Shown here piece after piece: positions 23,965-35,678 of a DNA stretch of 64,000 bases. The stretch is from Rheum nobile. Taxonomy: Eukaryota; Streptophyta; Magnoliopsida; Caryophyllales; Polygonaceae. The notes under the pieces were generated by a model. That model saw only the letters and a program-made list of their open reading frames with translations. It was not told the DNA's origin and did no database searches. The DNA is taken from assembly GCA_027886185.1 (NCBI GenBank), contig WOAB01000098.1:992001-1056000 (forward strand), written 5' to 3'. The number at the start of each line of letters is the position of its first letter. Position 1 is the first letter of the stretch. The translations under genes and the position numbers were made by a program.

Positions 23965-24664
23965 AAGATAATTGAGATCGTCTTTATAATTGTGAAAACA
24001 ATTCAATCTCATTCAAGCCAAGACAAACACGAAGTAAGATCAACACAATGATTTTAACGAGGTTCGGACAAAGCCTACTCCTCGTGGCCTCAAGTAGGAG
24101 AGTCAAATCCACTAAGTACATCAAAGATATTACAAGAGAGCACAAGGTTCAGATCAAATACACACAAAGCAGAAACCGAGAAACAAGAAGCTAGAACACA
24201 AGAGGAGTGAAGAACTCCCTTCTCAATCGACAACCACGACCACTGGATCTAACGCTTCATCCAAGCACCAGAACAAGGTCACACACCATCGTCGAAGGCG
24301 CCGCTTCACCGGAGTAGGACCACCGCCTTCTCCTTCATCTCTCACACAAGCAAAAGCTTTGCTTCAATGGCAGACAACGAACCAGAACAAGAGCAAGGGA
24401 AGAAAACAACTTTCAACTTCTCTCTCTTTCTTTCACGCATGAGACAACTGAAGTGAGGAGGCAGCTAGGGCTTTGCCCCTTTTATCACATCAGCAAAAGT
24501 CACACGCGGAGCTCCATCGGAACCGAGTCGGATCAAGTGGCAGCCTTAGACAACCATCATGGACTTACTTGTGTTTGAGCTTCTTCTCATGGGTCCAACA
24601 AGGCCCAATCTATCTCTATTTCTGCCTAATTTACATTTGGTCTGACTAAGTGAAATTCCCAACA
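23965..24664 (-). repeat. solo LTR, copia type
   Basis: On the minus strand it begins TGTTGGGAATTTCACTTAG at 24664, a typical copia LTR start. It contains the block ATTTTAACGAGGTTCGGACA with CCTACTCCTCGTGG (plus strand near 24052), which is common in plant copia LTRs. No internal region or second LTR follows. The lower boundary is uncertain (about 23930-23970) and I could not identify a target duplication. Confidence 0.5.
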
Positions 24665-25582
24665 ACTTAGCAAATCACCTTACAATAACAATAAAGATAT
24701 TTTAATTTTATTGAAAACATACTATATTTACTCTATAATAAATCTATTAAATAATTGCAGTAGTATATAAGATATATTTTAACATACTGATAACAAAATG
24801 ACATTAGTAATATATTTATGATTACTGGGGAAGTAATTTCTGATTTACTTATTAATTCACTTATGATTAATTGTATGATTTAATTATGGTAAGAGGGGAG
24901 CACATTTAATGGGCCCATAAAAGAAGATAGGCTTGATGGCTTATTTTCAAGTAAAAAATGAGGCATTAGAGGTATTTAATGATTTCTTCTAACCCTAACT
25001 TTGGATCTGATCAATTCAATTCTAATATTCTGAAAACCCTTGCCACCATCAATATTTGGTGAGATTTGACTTAAACATCGGAGGTGAAACGGGGGACAAA
25101 GTCATGCCTTTGGGCTTTTTCTATATTCGCAAGGCACCAGAATGAGGATCATAAGGATCGACGTTCGTCAGAGTGCGAGTTCTCGTCGTCATCATCAACA
25201 ATTTATTATGCTACCACAATTACTTTTTTGAATTTTTTGGTGCTATTTTTCTATCGCTTACTATATGTAATCACACTTATAAATTATTTAACCTAATTTG
25301 TAAGAAGTAATAATCTGATAGTTAAGGATCAAAATCTAATTTTACATATTCAACCGGTATAAAAAAAAAGGTTTGGTTTCATACATTTGATAGTTGAAGA
25401 ATGAGTTTGAATTGTGTCATGAATTGCCAAAAAACTTTAAACAACTAAAATACTTAGGGAAATTGACTTAATTACTAGAAATTACATGTATTTATATAAG
25501 GAGATAAATTTGATATATATTCATTCTGAAAAAGATTTTGTATTACATTATGACTCTAAAGATACGTACTAAGATACGTACT
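24665..25582. other. intergenic, no gene seen
   Basis: AT-rich. The 70-residue frame at 25084 has no recognisable features and I do not call it. Confidence 0.5.
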
Positions 25583-25890
25583 GAGAAATCAAGTTCTTGG
25601 AAATTTAATTACTTCCTAGGAATGTAAATTGCTGTAAATTATGAAATTATGTTTGATTCAAAATTGTTGTTTTTATATTAACATGGGAAGTAATAATATT
25701 TTCACTTAAAAAATGCAAGAAATAGATCTTACCTACCTCTTTAAGGTAAGTGCAATTCCTTTGATTTGGAGAAATTGTAACTTTTTGGAAAATAAATTCT
25801 CATATTTTATTTTTGAACCAAACACAAAAAATAAATGTACTTTATGAAAAAATTCAACTTTCTGGAAGTTTAGCACGAACCAATGAGGGG
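25583..25890. mobile_element. second, decayed Tourist-like MITE copy
   Basis: It is clearly related to 22501-22834 over nearly its whole length (shared GTAATAATATTTTCACTTAAAA and AAGGTAAGTGCAATTCCT), in the same orientation. The left terminal repeat is lost; the right end is AACCAATGAGGGG followed by TAA. Confidence 0.8.
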
Positions 25891-27015
25891 TAAGAAGCTA
25901 ATCAATAAGTATAAAAATTATCAAGATTAATGAGAGTAATAAATGTATTAAAAAAGATGTATGATTTTACAAAATGAACTACCACGATTTAAATGAAGAC
26001 ACCTGTGGGCTGGTTAAAGGTACCTTGACCACTATGCTATATATAAACTTGTATTTTTCTTCGTGCAATAATAGTTTTATAAAAATATAATAATGAACAA
26101 GGTTAATGAGTGCAATATGACATGTAAATAACTGTATAACATGAAAAAACATCGTCTAATTTCACAAGCTAGTTTTATACGACACTTAGAAACCTTCAAA
26201 AAAAGTGAACACTTAGAATTGGCAGTGCGTGTTCGTTAATACTTAATACATTTGTTGTTTTCAACGCTGGTGTTGCAAAACAAATGTAGGCAGTGGCCAT
26301 ATAGGATCTGTATAGATGACATGTCATAATATCTTATCTCATATTATAATATCAAATTTGATATTAAATCTATAATGTCAGAAATCCAAACAGGCCCATA
26401 TAGTATTTCATGGCCTAATTTTTTAATGTTGGTAAAGAAGGGAGGGCGATGGATGAGGACAAAATAATGTGAAATAGATTAATCATAAAAAAAAGATAGA
26501 GTATTTTGCCTCTCCTAATCTTTCGTAAATCCAATAATATTATAATTCACATATATAGTGTTTCTTGATTAAACACCAAGATTGAAGCATTACTGAAAAC
26601 TCTGAAAGCATGCAATTTAAAGACTGTTTTTTCTTTTGTTTTGAGGGAAGTGAAAGACTATATATATATATACACACATGAAAGAAGAATAAATTTTAAT
26701 GAACTAGCAGAAGAAAAATGGGAGTTTTGGAGTGTGGTAGGCCGAAAAGATGGAATGTATGTTGGCACTGTGAAGAATATGTAATTGGTTTGAAAAGAAG
26801 TAAAAAAGAGTAGTGAGAATTGAAGTGGTAAGGTGTATATGATATATGTGCAAGAAGCTCAGCTTACCTTGTGAAAGAGGAGCAACCAACGCGAGGGTTG
26901 GATCGGGGAGTCTCCAGCAAAGCGAGATGGATGTGGAATTGTAGCGTATGTTTTCCAAGGAAAGGAAAAGCTGGATGGAGGTGAAAGAGCACTTAGAAAG
27001 TCAGGTTGGTTGGTT
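25891..27015. other. intergenic, downstream of the MSL gene
   Basis: No supported gene. A short TA microsatellite lies near 26662-26674. An ORF at 26704-26958 on the minus strand shows no features of a real protein. Confidence 0.5.
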
Positions 27016-30000
27016 CTATCGGTGAACTATTTCCCCTTCAGGCAAGCCCAAGTTGAAGTTGGGAGGTGGGGGGTTACTAGGCCAGTTGGAGGGCGCGCTG
27101 TTAAAGCTCAACGGCGGCATGGCGCGCACGTTTATGTTCCAAGGCAAGACTCGGTACTCGATGTCGAGCTCTCTGAAGATCTTGACACACTCTTCCACCA
27201 ACAGGGCTCGCCTTCCCCACCTCTCCCCCATGTCTTGGTGGTTCATCCGGTGTTGCAGCCATATCGCGATCCTCAATGTCTCGAATCTCTCCACGTCTTT
27301 CAGGATGATCATCGGGTTGGGATACCAGTGATCCTTCTTGTTCTCAATGTAGCTGCTCACGATCGAGGAGTGCTTAATTAATTATACTTGATCTAATTAA
27401 CATATATATATATATAGTACGAGCGTCGGCTGCCAACCTTAAGATCCTTTGCCTTGCAAGAGAAATTTTCTCTGGGGGGGTTACAATGTGGCAGCAGAAC
27501 TCAACGGCGTCTCCCATATCCGGGCTTCGGTTAAAGTTGCCTATGGGCTTCATGAATAGCATGAAGTTGGGGAATATGATCTTTTGATTGTCATATCTCA
27601 AGAACACGGTGGTCAAGATGTTCATCTCTTCAACTACCATCTGAAAATAATTAAAAGTCGATCATATATATCAGATTATATATGTAACTGTACGTAAGGA
27701 TAGATAGATGGATATGATATCTAGCTAGATTTGAATTGTATAATAATGTATAACGTACCTGGACTGTGTCAATTTCTACACGATCACCGACGTCATAAGG
27801 GTGGATGACGAAGAGGAAGATGATGGACTCGAAGACGTTCTTGCAGGAGTTGCCGAAGACAAAAGCGACGAGAACAACCTGGGAGCTGGCGAAGACGAGG
27901 AATTGAGAGGTGGCGATGTCGAGGATGATGAGGCAGATGAGGCCTACGATGACGGAGACCAGTATGTTGACCATGTGGTGGAGTTTGAGCACTGCTGACT
28001 TGGTGTCGGTCAGGGTCAAGGAGAGCGCCCTCCGCTCTCTGAAGGCGTTGACCACCCAATTCTTGAGGGCCGACTTGCTGATTCTCTCGCTCTCGATGCC
28101 TTTCTCGAACAGGCTCAGAGTCTTGAGGACTTGGTCCTGCTGCATGAAACGCAGCAGATCCTCCGAGTAGATGAACCGGGCCCTAGGCCTGGCAACATTG
28201 TGGAATATCTTACGGGCCGCCGCCTTGGCCTCCACCTCGCTCCGGATCTGCTTGCTGGTCTCGTTTAAGTGGGCCGAATCGAGGTGGTCGTCGAGGGTGG
28301 TCAGGGCCCCACGGCGGACAATGTTCATCAGCCTCTTCATCTTCCACGCCGACACGTTCTTCTGGTTGAGCTTGTGCAGGCTGTCGAGAGTGATGCGGTT
28401 ATCCTGGGGATCGTGCTGCGGCGGCGGCAGCTGCTGCTTCCTGCTAGCGTTCACGTTGTTATTCCTAGGCAGCACGCTGGCCTTGAGCTCGGGGGGGGCC
28501 GTGGCCCCCGCGCTCTGCAGCATCTGGATCTCAGCTAGGGCCCTCTCCTCCTCCTCCTCCCCCTCTCCGGCCCTATGGAGCTCGTACAAGGGGGGCCCGG
28601 ACAAGGTCTCGATCACAAACTGGTTGAAGAGCGTCTCCTGGATCCTCTCGAAGAAGGCGTTGACATGGAAAGAGGAGGCGAGCACCTTGACGATGAGGGT
28701 CTTGATGAGCCAGATGACGGCGCCCACCAGGAGGCATACGAGGATTTTGGTGACGTAGTCGACGAGGTGTTGGGTGTGGGGGGCGGCGTTCCTGCTCCTG
28801 TCGAAGAGCAGGTGCCAGGTGAGGAGGACGAGGCCGAGCCAGATGCAATTCCTGAGGGCCTTCCTGAGGCCGTAGACGAAGTAGAGGACGCGCTTCCGCA
28901 GCGTGAAGTTCCTCTCTATGAAGAATACCAGGAACTTGATGAGCCACCCCGCGACGAGCCTCCCGCATATGAGGACGAGCACTATCACCTCCCATCTCCA
29001 CAACATCAGCCTCCAGAGCTTGGTCCCCCGCAGGGCCGGGATCGTCAGGCTGCACGCCAGCGCCGCCACGATCACCACTAGGCTCGCCCATTCCAGATAC
29101 ACTATCACGCTGATCGCCTCCTTGTGGTAGTCCTTGGGCAAGTCGTCCTCCATGAACGGGTCCTCCTCCTCCTCCTCCCCGCCCTTCGTCCCTAGGAACC
29201 CCGACCACATCTGCCCCGACCTCGCGATCGTGCTCCCCTGATGCTGCTCCTGACCCTGACCCTGTGCCGGAGGGTCCATCATCCTCGAACGCGTCGTTTT
29301 CGTTCTTGATAGGGTCGGCACCCGCCCGAACGCCGCGCTTGACGTGCACCTCACTACCTCCGCGTTATCCCTGTAGCTCTGGAAGGTTCTCCTGCTCTGC
29401 GCCCCCACCGTCCGCCTATCCCCCTCCATTGTGCCGCACCCTCCGGACATGTATGCAGCCCCGCTCACCGCGTCGTCCTCGTCGTACGCGTCGTCGCCCA
29501 CGCCCCCTTCCGAGCCCGACGAGGAAGAGAGCTGCCCCAGGTCGTTGTATGCGGTCGACCGCCGCCGGTGGTGGATTTGCTCCGCCGACCGCTCTTCCTT
29601 GAACGACACGTGGCGGAGGAACTCGCGGGAGCCCTCGTTGAAGAAGCCGCCGGATTGGCTCACCGGGGACGGCAGCTGGCTCGGCACGCGCCGTCTGAAG
29701 CTCTGGTTGATCTGCCGGATGTCCCGCGGCAGCGGCGGTAGCCCGGCAGTGCGGCGCGTGTCGTGTCGGAGCTCCTCCATCTCCAGATCCATGTCGAGGC
29801 ACATCTCGCCGGCGGCCTTCTGTTGCTCCAGGAACTGCCCGATCAGCCGGGACGGAGGATCCTCCGTGCTGACGGCATTGGTGGCGGGTGAGGTGGAGGC
29901 GGTGCTGTAGCGGCCGCTGTTCGTGCGCTGGAAGGTGAATTCGTCACCGCTGACTCCTCCTCGTCCGCGGCGGCGCCCGGGACCCGGATCGCCGGTGGCG

Positions 30001-30116
30001 TCGAAGTCGAAGCTAGAATGGCGGCTGTGGCATGACCGGGGCCCGGTAGCGGTGGATAGAGGGGCGGCGTCCGGGTCAATTGGGTCGATTTTGACGACGA
30101 TTTCCGGGGATCTCAT
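27016..30116 (-). CDS. MscS-like mechanosensitive ion channel (plant MSL, plasma-membrane type)
   Basis: Three exons on the minus strand: 30116-27759, 27640-27438 and 27352-27016. Introns are GT-AG (donor GTACGT at 27758, donor GTTGGC at 27437, acceptors ending TTTTCAG and GAGCAG). Together they give 966 codons including the stop, so 965 residues. Residues 1-330 are a polar N-terminal domain with acidic runs. Membrane segments lie at about 335-359, 371-397, 422-438, 454-477, 711-735 and 740-770. The MscS pore and beta region (FGNSCKNVFESIIFLFVIHPYDVGDRV) starts at about 755 and continues in exon 2 (VVEEMNILTTVFLRYDNQ) and exon 3 (SYIENKKDHWYP). Six membrane segments and a long soluble N-terminus fit plant MSL4-10 channels, which open under membrane tension and pass anions. 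It is longer than the 730-910 residues that I recall for Arabidopsis members. It is the only intact host gene in the window and has high GC, so its antisense frames are long but not real. Confidence 0.95.
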
Positions 30117-30614
30117 TGATCAATTTATTGTGATTTTGATTTTTGATGTGGCTATTGGTATTGTTAGTGGCACTGTAAGCTCTTGATTGTTTAATTGGGA
30201 AGAAGAGATCTCACGCTTCTGCCGGCTGGAGGTGTGGGACTTTTCCATGACTACTTCAAGGACATCATTAAAAGGTGCTTCTATTTTTGCCATTTACAGG
30301 TCTATTACGTTACATAAATAGGAAATTAGAAACTTTCTTTTCATATCTCAAAAACAATTTAAAAGGAACATACTAGTGAAGAAAATAGTGTTGTCATAAA
30401 TTACTTAGTCTTGGATTTATTCAATATAAATGTAGGTAATTCGGAAAATTATAATAGTTTTAAAAAACTTAATATTTCAAAACGGAAAAAGAATTGAAAA
30501 ATTATATTAATAATCATCGATATGGAAAAATGTAACATGCGAGAATACAGACTCGATCGTGGAACCTAGGACTATAAAATAAACTGCAAAAATATATATC
30601 TATAAATCATCAAT
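30117..30614. other. upstream region of the MSL gene
   Basis: About 500 bases of AT-rich sequence that should hold the MSL promoter (the gene reads leftward from 30116). I see no clear TATA box or other site that I would place. Confidence 0.4.
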
Positions 30615-30909
30615 CATCATCAATATATAACTATAAAATTTTCCTTTGTGAAAAGATTGAAAAAATAGGGTGAGAATAGGTTTGACATTAAATGCATATT
30701 AAATTGATGTTTAACTGTTTGTAATTTGTAATGGGCCACGTGGAGTACGTGTATATTGATGATGTTAAATCATCATCAATATATAACTATAAAATTTTCC
30801 TTTGTGAAAAGATTGAAAAAATAGGGTGAGAATAGGTTTGACATTAAATGCATATTAAATTGATGTTTAACTGTTTGTAATTTGTAATGGGCCACGTGGA
30901 GTACGTGTA
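30615..30909. repeat. tandem duplication, 156-bp period, with G-box
   Basis: The segment 30615-30753 is repeated at 30771-30909 almost without change; the start-to-start offset is 156 bp. Each copy ends with GGGCCACGTGGAGTACGTGTA, which contains the palindrome CCACGTGG (G-box core CACGTG). Confidence 0.9.
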
Positions 30910-30921
30910 GTTGTCTTCTGA

Positions 30922-31200
30922 TGTTAAATGATAGCTTAATTTGAATGAAAATATTTGCAAATCCACTCTTGGCCGTTACAACACACTCCTGATTCAAGGC
31001 AAAGGTAACGGGCACACATTGATAGCCCATTACAACACACTCTTGATTCAAGACAAAGGTAACGGACACACATTGATAGTCCATTACAAGCTTCTGCTGC
31101 TAAATGAGAGCTTAATTTGAATGTAAATATTTGCAACCCCACTCTTGGTCGTTACAACACACTCCTAATTCAAGGCAAAGGTAACGGGCACACATTAAAC
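30922..31200. repeat. three-copy repeat of about 60 bp inside a larger duplicated unit
   Basis: The block GTTACAACACACTC...TTCAAGGCAAAGGTAACGG followed by CACACATT occurs at about 30974, 31030 and 31151. The first and third are preceded by a shared AGCTTAATTTGAATG...ATATTTGCAA lead (30932 and 31109). The array ends about 75 bases before the RPA-like start codon. Confidence 0.8.
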
Positions 31201-31274
31201 CTCCTTATAATATGTTAAGCACTCTTGCATTAGAACCACCCTACGAGAACAATCTCTCTGACACCAAGATTGAA

Positions 31275-31505
31275 ATGGATTCAAGCTCTTCCAAAAACAC
31301 GTCCATCTCCAGCTCCTCCAAAAAAGCCATTGGGAAGGGGGCGACGAAAGCGATCGATGATTTTCTGGCTTCTTCGTATGTCCCCTTTACTGAGCTTGCC
31401 GAAGGGATAGACTACACTGTCAAGTCTATGGTGATCCGCAGGTGGGATGCCACGACCCTGCAAAAACATTATATAAGCACCGATTACATCTTGGCCGACC
31501 ATAAG
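31275..31505 (+). pseudogene. RPA70-like (OB-fold) gene, exon 1
   Basis: The ATG at 31275 opens MDSSSSKNTSISSSS, a serine- and lysine-rich lead, then FTELAEGIDYTVKSMVIRRWDATTLQKHY, the start of an OB fold as in replication protein A large-subunit relatives (DUF223/RPA1 N). The exon ends in phase 0 at DHK, followed by the donor GTAGTA at 31506. Only the first two exons are recognisable; the zinc-finger and later DNA-binding domains of a full RPA1 are not found downstream. Such RPA-like genes occur both as host genes and as cargo of plant Helitrons. Because a Helitron helicase lies downstream on the same strand, the Helitron origin is a real possibility. Confidence 0.65.
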
Positions 31506-31533
31506 GTAGTAACAAATTGTTTTTGCCCCCTTC

Positions 31534-32269
31534 TGATGAGTGTCAACCACCCATCAACAAGGACACTCAACGCCTGGGGACGAAGGCCCGAGCCCGACCC
31601 TTCTCGGAGTAGCCAAAACGTCGTCGCTTTAAATGCCACGACAATCAAGCATCCGATGCTTCGACTCCAAGGCATTCAAGCGCGCGTTCCTATCCAAGCC
31701 TTTATGGCTTTTATCTCTTTTCCCTTTTTGGCAGATAAGTTATGTTAGTGCCTTTTATTTTGGATATTTAGGGCATTTCTTTTAGTGGGTGGGCGTGTGG
31801 ATCTATGTGCCTATGGCTCCTAGCCCACTCCCAAAAACCCTAGACTATTTAAGCATTTCCTTGACTTTCTTGTCGGTTGGTTGAAGAATAGAGAATTGGA
31901 ATATTGTCTTGGGTAGAGAAATCATCCCCTAAGGTCTCCAATTAATTTCTATCAACCCAAACTCTCTCAAACACTCTCCTCCTCTCAATCTCTCACGAAC
32001 TCATACTCAAATTCTCCATACCACTCGTTCAAGCTCCCTCACGGCCAAGGAACCCCCAGGGGAGGGTTTCCTTGGAGCTCGCCGCCGCCTAGTCTCCTCT
32101 CGGCAACCTCCGGCAGCCCACTGCCCACCCTCGGTTTCCGGCAGCCCAACCCCCTCTTCAAGTGCCATTGGAGGGCTTCCAAGTATAGGAAGGAGAAAAA
32201 GACTCCCCTTGGTCTAGATCTAGCCCCTAGAGGAGCAAAGCCTCACCTTTGGAGGGTTGTTTCTCATCA
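31534..32269 (+). repeat. 5' LTR of pol-less element
   Basis: 736 bp, TGATGAGTGTC...TTTCTCATCA, flanked on the left by CCTTC. The terminal TGATGAG/CTCATCA is a 7-base inverted repeat. Confidence 0.95.
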
Positions 32270-32271
32270 AT

Positions 32272-32285
32272 TGGCATCAAGAGCC
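32272..32285 (+). other. variant tRNA-Met primer binding site
   Basis: TGGCATCAAGAGCC lies two bases after the LTR. It differs from TGGTATCAGAGCC by one substitution and one inserted A. Confidence 0.7.
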
Positions 32286-33644
32286 AAAAGCCCAAGCTAA
32301 GTCATCTTCTCCCTTGCAAAATTCGTTTTTTATGGCTCTTTTCCATAGCTAGCATGTTCTCCTTTGTTGCTTCCATGGTTCCTTTTGTTTTGCTCTTTGT
32401 CTTCCTTGCTAGCTAGAATTTTTTTCTTGTTTCTTCTTGTCTTGTGTTGAAATTGCATGCTCAGTTTTTTCTCTTGTTTCCATGTCTTTTTTGCATGTTT
32501 CCATGCTATTTTCGTGCTTAGCTTAGTTGCTCCTTGTTCCCCTCCCAAAAACAGCCCCAAAAATCCAAAAAAAAACCTCTCTGGCGGCCACCAACACCTC
32601 CAGCCGCCGGACCATCCTCCCTGCCGCCGTCACACCACCCACCACCACCCCTACAGCCCCACCTTGCTGCCATGGCCGAAACCTTGCCCTTGTGTGTTTG
32701 CTTACTTCATTTTTGAATTTTGTCCTTGTTTGTACCCTTGTCCTTGATTGTACTTTTGTCCTTTTGGGGAGAGGCCATTCCCACCTTCCTATTGTCCTTT
32801 CTTGTCCCCTTTTGTTATTGTGGGTAAAAGGACAACTTGCACATTTAGATGATGGGGGTAGTGGATGATTAGGCAAGAAGCTTCCTTAGTGGGTGACACA
32901 TAGAGCCGAAATTGTGGGCAAAGGCATATTCCTTTTTCTCCTCCTTCCAAAGCCTTGTCCCACCACTACATGGTGACTTGACACGTCTACACACAGCAAA
33001 AATCAGAATACCCTTGTTGTCACTCCATACAAAAAAGTGTTGTGGCTCCACTCCTTGAATTCAAACACCATCACCTTCGGCTTGCTTCCCTTTGCACTAG
33101 AAAAAGTCAAGCTTATTCCAAGAGGTCCAAACAAAAGGCAAAGGACCCAATAATAAAAAAAAAACAGAAAAGAAAAGAAAAGAAAGAAAAAGAAGCAAAG
33201 TCAAGCAAAGGGTAGGTCACACTTCTCACCTCACATTGGGCCACAACCCTTGGTGGGCTCTCTCACCCTCACTTGGCAATTTGGGCCACTAAGCCCTTCT
33301 CTCCGTATTCCTCTTGCCATTGCCATTGTCAATTCGTCCCTTTGGGGCCCATAGGGTGGTCGTTTTGCCCTCACCTCGACCTTGTCTTCCTATGTTGCAC
33401 TTTGACCTTTTATCCACTTAGCCTAAGGAATACAAGTTGGCTTGGTTTGAAGGTGCATTGGTCACACTCCCAATTGGCAAGTTACATATCATGTTTTTCC
33501 TTGTCCACCCTTGCTTGAGCCTTTGACTTGTGTGTGCTTGGGTCTTAGGCATAATTCATTTTCTTCCTTCTTAGGTTCATGTACTTGTTGCTTGTGAATT
33601 GGTTACTTGGTTTGCTTTGTGGCCTCTTGTAGGTGAGTCTACAA

Positions 33645-34530
33645 ATGGAGGACCCCATGGATGTGGACGGCCGCCACTTTGGGTATCCTTACCGCTGCTC
33701 CGTCCATAGGCCTGCGGTCGGCTATGAGTTCAGCCGCCAACATGACGAGGACGCGGCTTGGGCAGATGTGGGCCACCGGGGTTATGATTGCGCCCGGGAC
33801 CAGCCCTGACGCCCGCTAGACCGTCGTGACCCGGATTGGCTACCACATCCCCGTGGCCGCGCCACCCGCCGCGCCGAAGGCCATGATGCAGGGTGGCTGC
33901 CGCCCACATATTACACCGAGTCGGTGGCCGCACGGCTTGCCGAGGAGAACCGCGCTATGGAGGCTGCCGCCCGCCATAAGGCGGCCGCAATCAAGGCATT
34001 GCGCGCGGAAATGGCTGCGCTCCGCCGCGACAAGGAGACATTCGCTGCGCGTGTGGCCGCCGTTGCGCTTAGCTTGGACACCATTGCCGACGTCCCCTTC
34101 TTGGGCCCTCCCATGGCCAATCACGCCGCAGCCGCTCCCCACTCCAGCCGTAGCCACGGCGGCGCCCGCCGCTTCCACGCGCCTTACTCAGCCCCCTTTG
34201 GTTGTCACCCTCCCCGTGGGCCACCGTGACGAGATCCTTGCTGAGGCCGTTGACGAGGATGGGAGCACCATGGAGGTTCCCACACTAGCCCCGTTGCTCG
34301 CGCCCACACCAGCCTCCATGGTCGCGCCACCGTTGGCGCCGATGCCTGCGTCTCCGGTGCACCCACTCCCCCCGGCCACGGAGTACGCGCCACCGTCTGC
34401 GCCGTCGCCCGCACATGCCACGACCTCGGTGCCACCGCTCGCGCCAGCCCCGGTGCCCGTGGCCGCGCCAACCTTGGTCTTGCCTCAACGCGCCTTGGCT
34501 ACGCCCCGGCTGCGCCTCAAGGCGCCATAA
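33645..34530 (+). pseudogene. gag-position Ala/Pro-rich ORF with coiled coil
   Basis: From ATG 33645 (MEDPMDVDGRHFGYPYRC) the frame meets a TGA at 33807-33809 and then continues in phase to 34229. The second half has a heptad-like, Ala-rich helix (ARLAEENRAMEAAARHK...EMAALRRDKE) of about 50 residues that probably forms a coiled coil. From about 34150 a different frame takes over (LPVGHRDEILAEAVDED) and runs through a Pro/Ala/Val-rich tail to 34530. I find no known domain. The position after the primer site suggests a capsid-like role, which is inference. GC content is far above the surroundings. Confidence 0.5.
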
Positions 34531-34547
34531 CTGCGCCTAGGGGTGCC

Positions 34548-35678
34548 TTGGTTGCACCTCAGTGGGTGCCTCGCCCTATCATCACTCGCAGCTCCATGAG
34601 CTCTTTGGCCACGCCTTGGATTGATGCCACACCTCTTGTTCCTTGTTGCTTGCCATTCTCACTCCAAGAGGAGGTCCATGCTATGGATGACGAGCCTTAT
34701 AAGCTTCCCAGGCCAACTATTAACCTCTACAATGGAGACGCTTCAATGACCCCTATATTTAGGGAGGTACCTTCTTTTGTCTCTCCTTTTATGCCCTTGA
34801 GTGATACCTTACATGAGTGGTCATTTATACATTTGGATAGAGCTTTATTTATGAAGATACACTGTTTTGCATCTAGGACTATACATTCTTGTTTACATTA
34901 TAGTTCCATGTCTCACTTCATGCCGACGAAGTTTTACTTATTGCTAGTTTTTTCCTACATGCCTAAGTATGACAATTGTTTGACTTGTTGCATCATGAAG
35001 CATATACTTAGGCTTAGGAAGAGTGATGCCACTACTCTTGCATGTGCCCTTACACTTCCTATGGCATATACCTCTCATGTTATTGCATTTAGTGCCTTAG
35101 GCAATACAAAAGGCTTGCTTGTTATACCCTTGGATTTGGCATACTCATGTTTGCTTCATATCTCCCCATCCTTGTTGCATGAGATGCATTCACTTCATTC
35201 TTTTCCTCTCCTAGTTACGTATGTTGTGTGGTTTGCATATTCCATCTTTCGGCATACCTTTAGGACGCTTCATGTGTTGATTATGCGTAACCCATACCAT
35301 GATAATGCCCTTATTATGCGTCTTTGCAATGTGGATGTTTGGGCCTATTATGGGGGTACGGGCTGCCACCTCGCCGCCTTGTCCTTGAGCATGCCTAGAT
35401 CCTCCCCTAGGCTTTCTTTGCAAAAGGTTTATCATGTTGTTCAGGGACCTTTGAGGATTATACCTAGAGCGCTTCCTTGGCACCCCTTTCCCACGGAGTA
35501 TCATGTTGATTATGGACCTTTATGGATTGGCCATACATCCCTTCCTAGGCACCTTATGCATAAGGTATTTCAGGTTGACACGGAGCCTTTGAGGATAGCC
35601 CCGCACATAGCCTCCTTAGGGACCCTTTCGTTAGGACCTCACCTTACCTTGTCTCTTGGTTTGTGGCCCCGTGCTTAG
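34548..35678 (+). CDS. uncharacterised 376-residue ORF inside the pol-less element
   Basis: A single open frame from MVAPQWVPRPIITRSS to a TAG at 35676-35678. It is rich in Leu, His, Pro and Ser and lacks any motif of protease, integrase, RT or envelope that I recognise. Near its C-terminus three degenerate units of about 23 residues start at YHVVQGPLRI, YHVDYGPLWI and FQVDTEPLRI, which match three repeats of the DNA at about 35425-35620. It may be non-coding sequence open by chance, or an element-specific protein. The 31534 copy is not young, and an intact 1.1-kb frame with 3.4% LTR divergence is mild evidence for coding. Confidence 0.35.
   Translation: MVAPQWVPRPIITRSSMSSLATPWIDATPLVPCCLPFSLQEEVHAMDDEPYKLPRPTINLYNGDASMTPIFREVPSFVSPFMPLSDTLHEWSFIHLDRALFMKIHCFASRTIHSCLHYSSMSHFMPTKFYLLLVFSYMPKYDNCLTCCIMKHILRLRKSDATTLACALTLPMAYTSHVIAFSALGNTKGLLVIPLDLAYSCLLHISPSLLHEMHSLHSFPLLVTYVVWFAYSIFRHTFRTLHVLIMRNPYHDNALIMRLCNVDVWAYYGGTGCHLAALSLSMPRSSPRLSLQKVYHVVQGPLRIIPRALPWHPFPTEYHVDYGPLWIGHTSLPRHLMHKVFQVDTEPLRIAPHIASLGTLSLGPHLTLSLGLWPRA

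Noticed and set aside
28171..29910. Long plus-strand open frames (up to 195 residues) opposite the MSL gene
   Set aside because: They are antisense shadows of a GC-rich exon; their composition mirrors the MSL reading frame and no domain is visible.
30615..31200. CRISPR-like array
   Set aside because: Only two or three long repeats with no regular short spacers, in a plant genome; these are tandem duplications.
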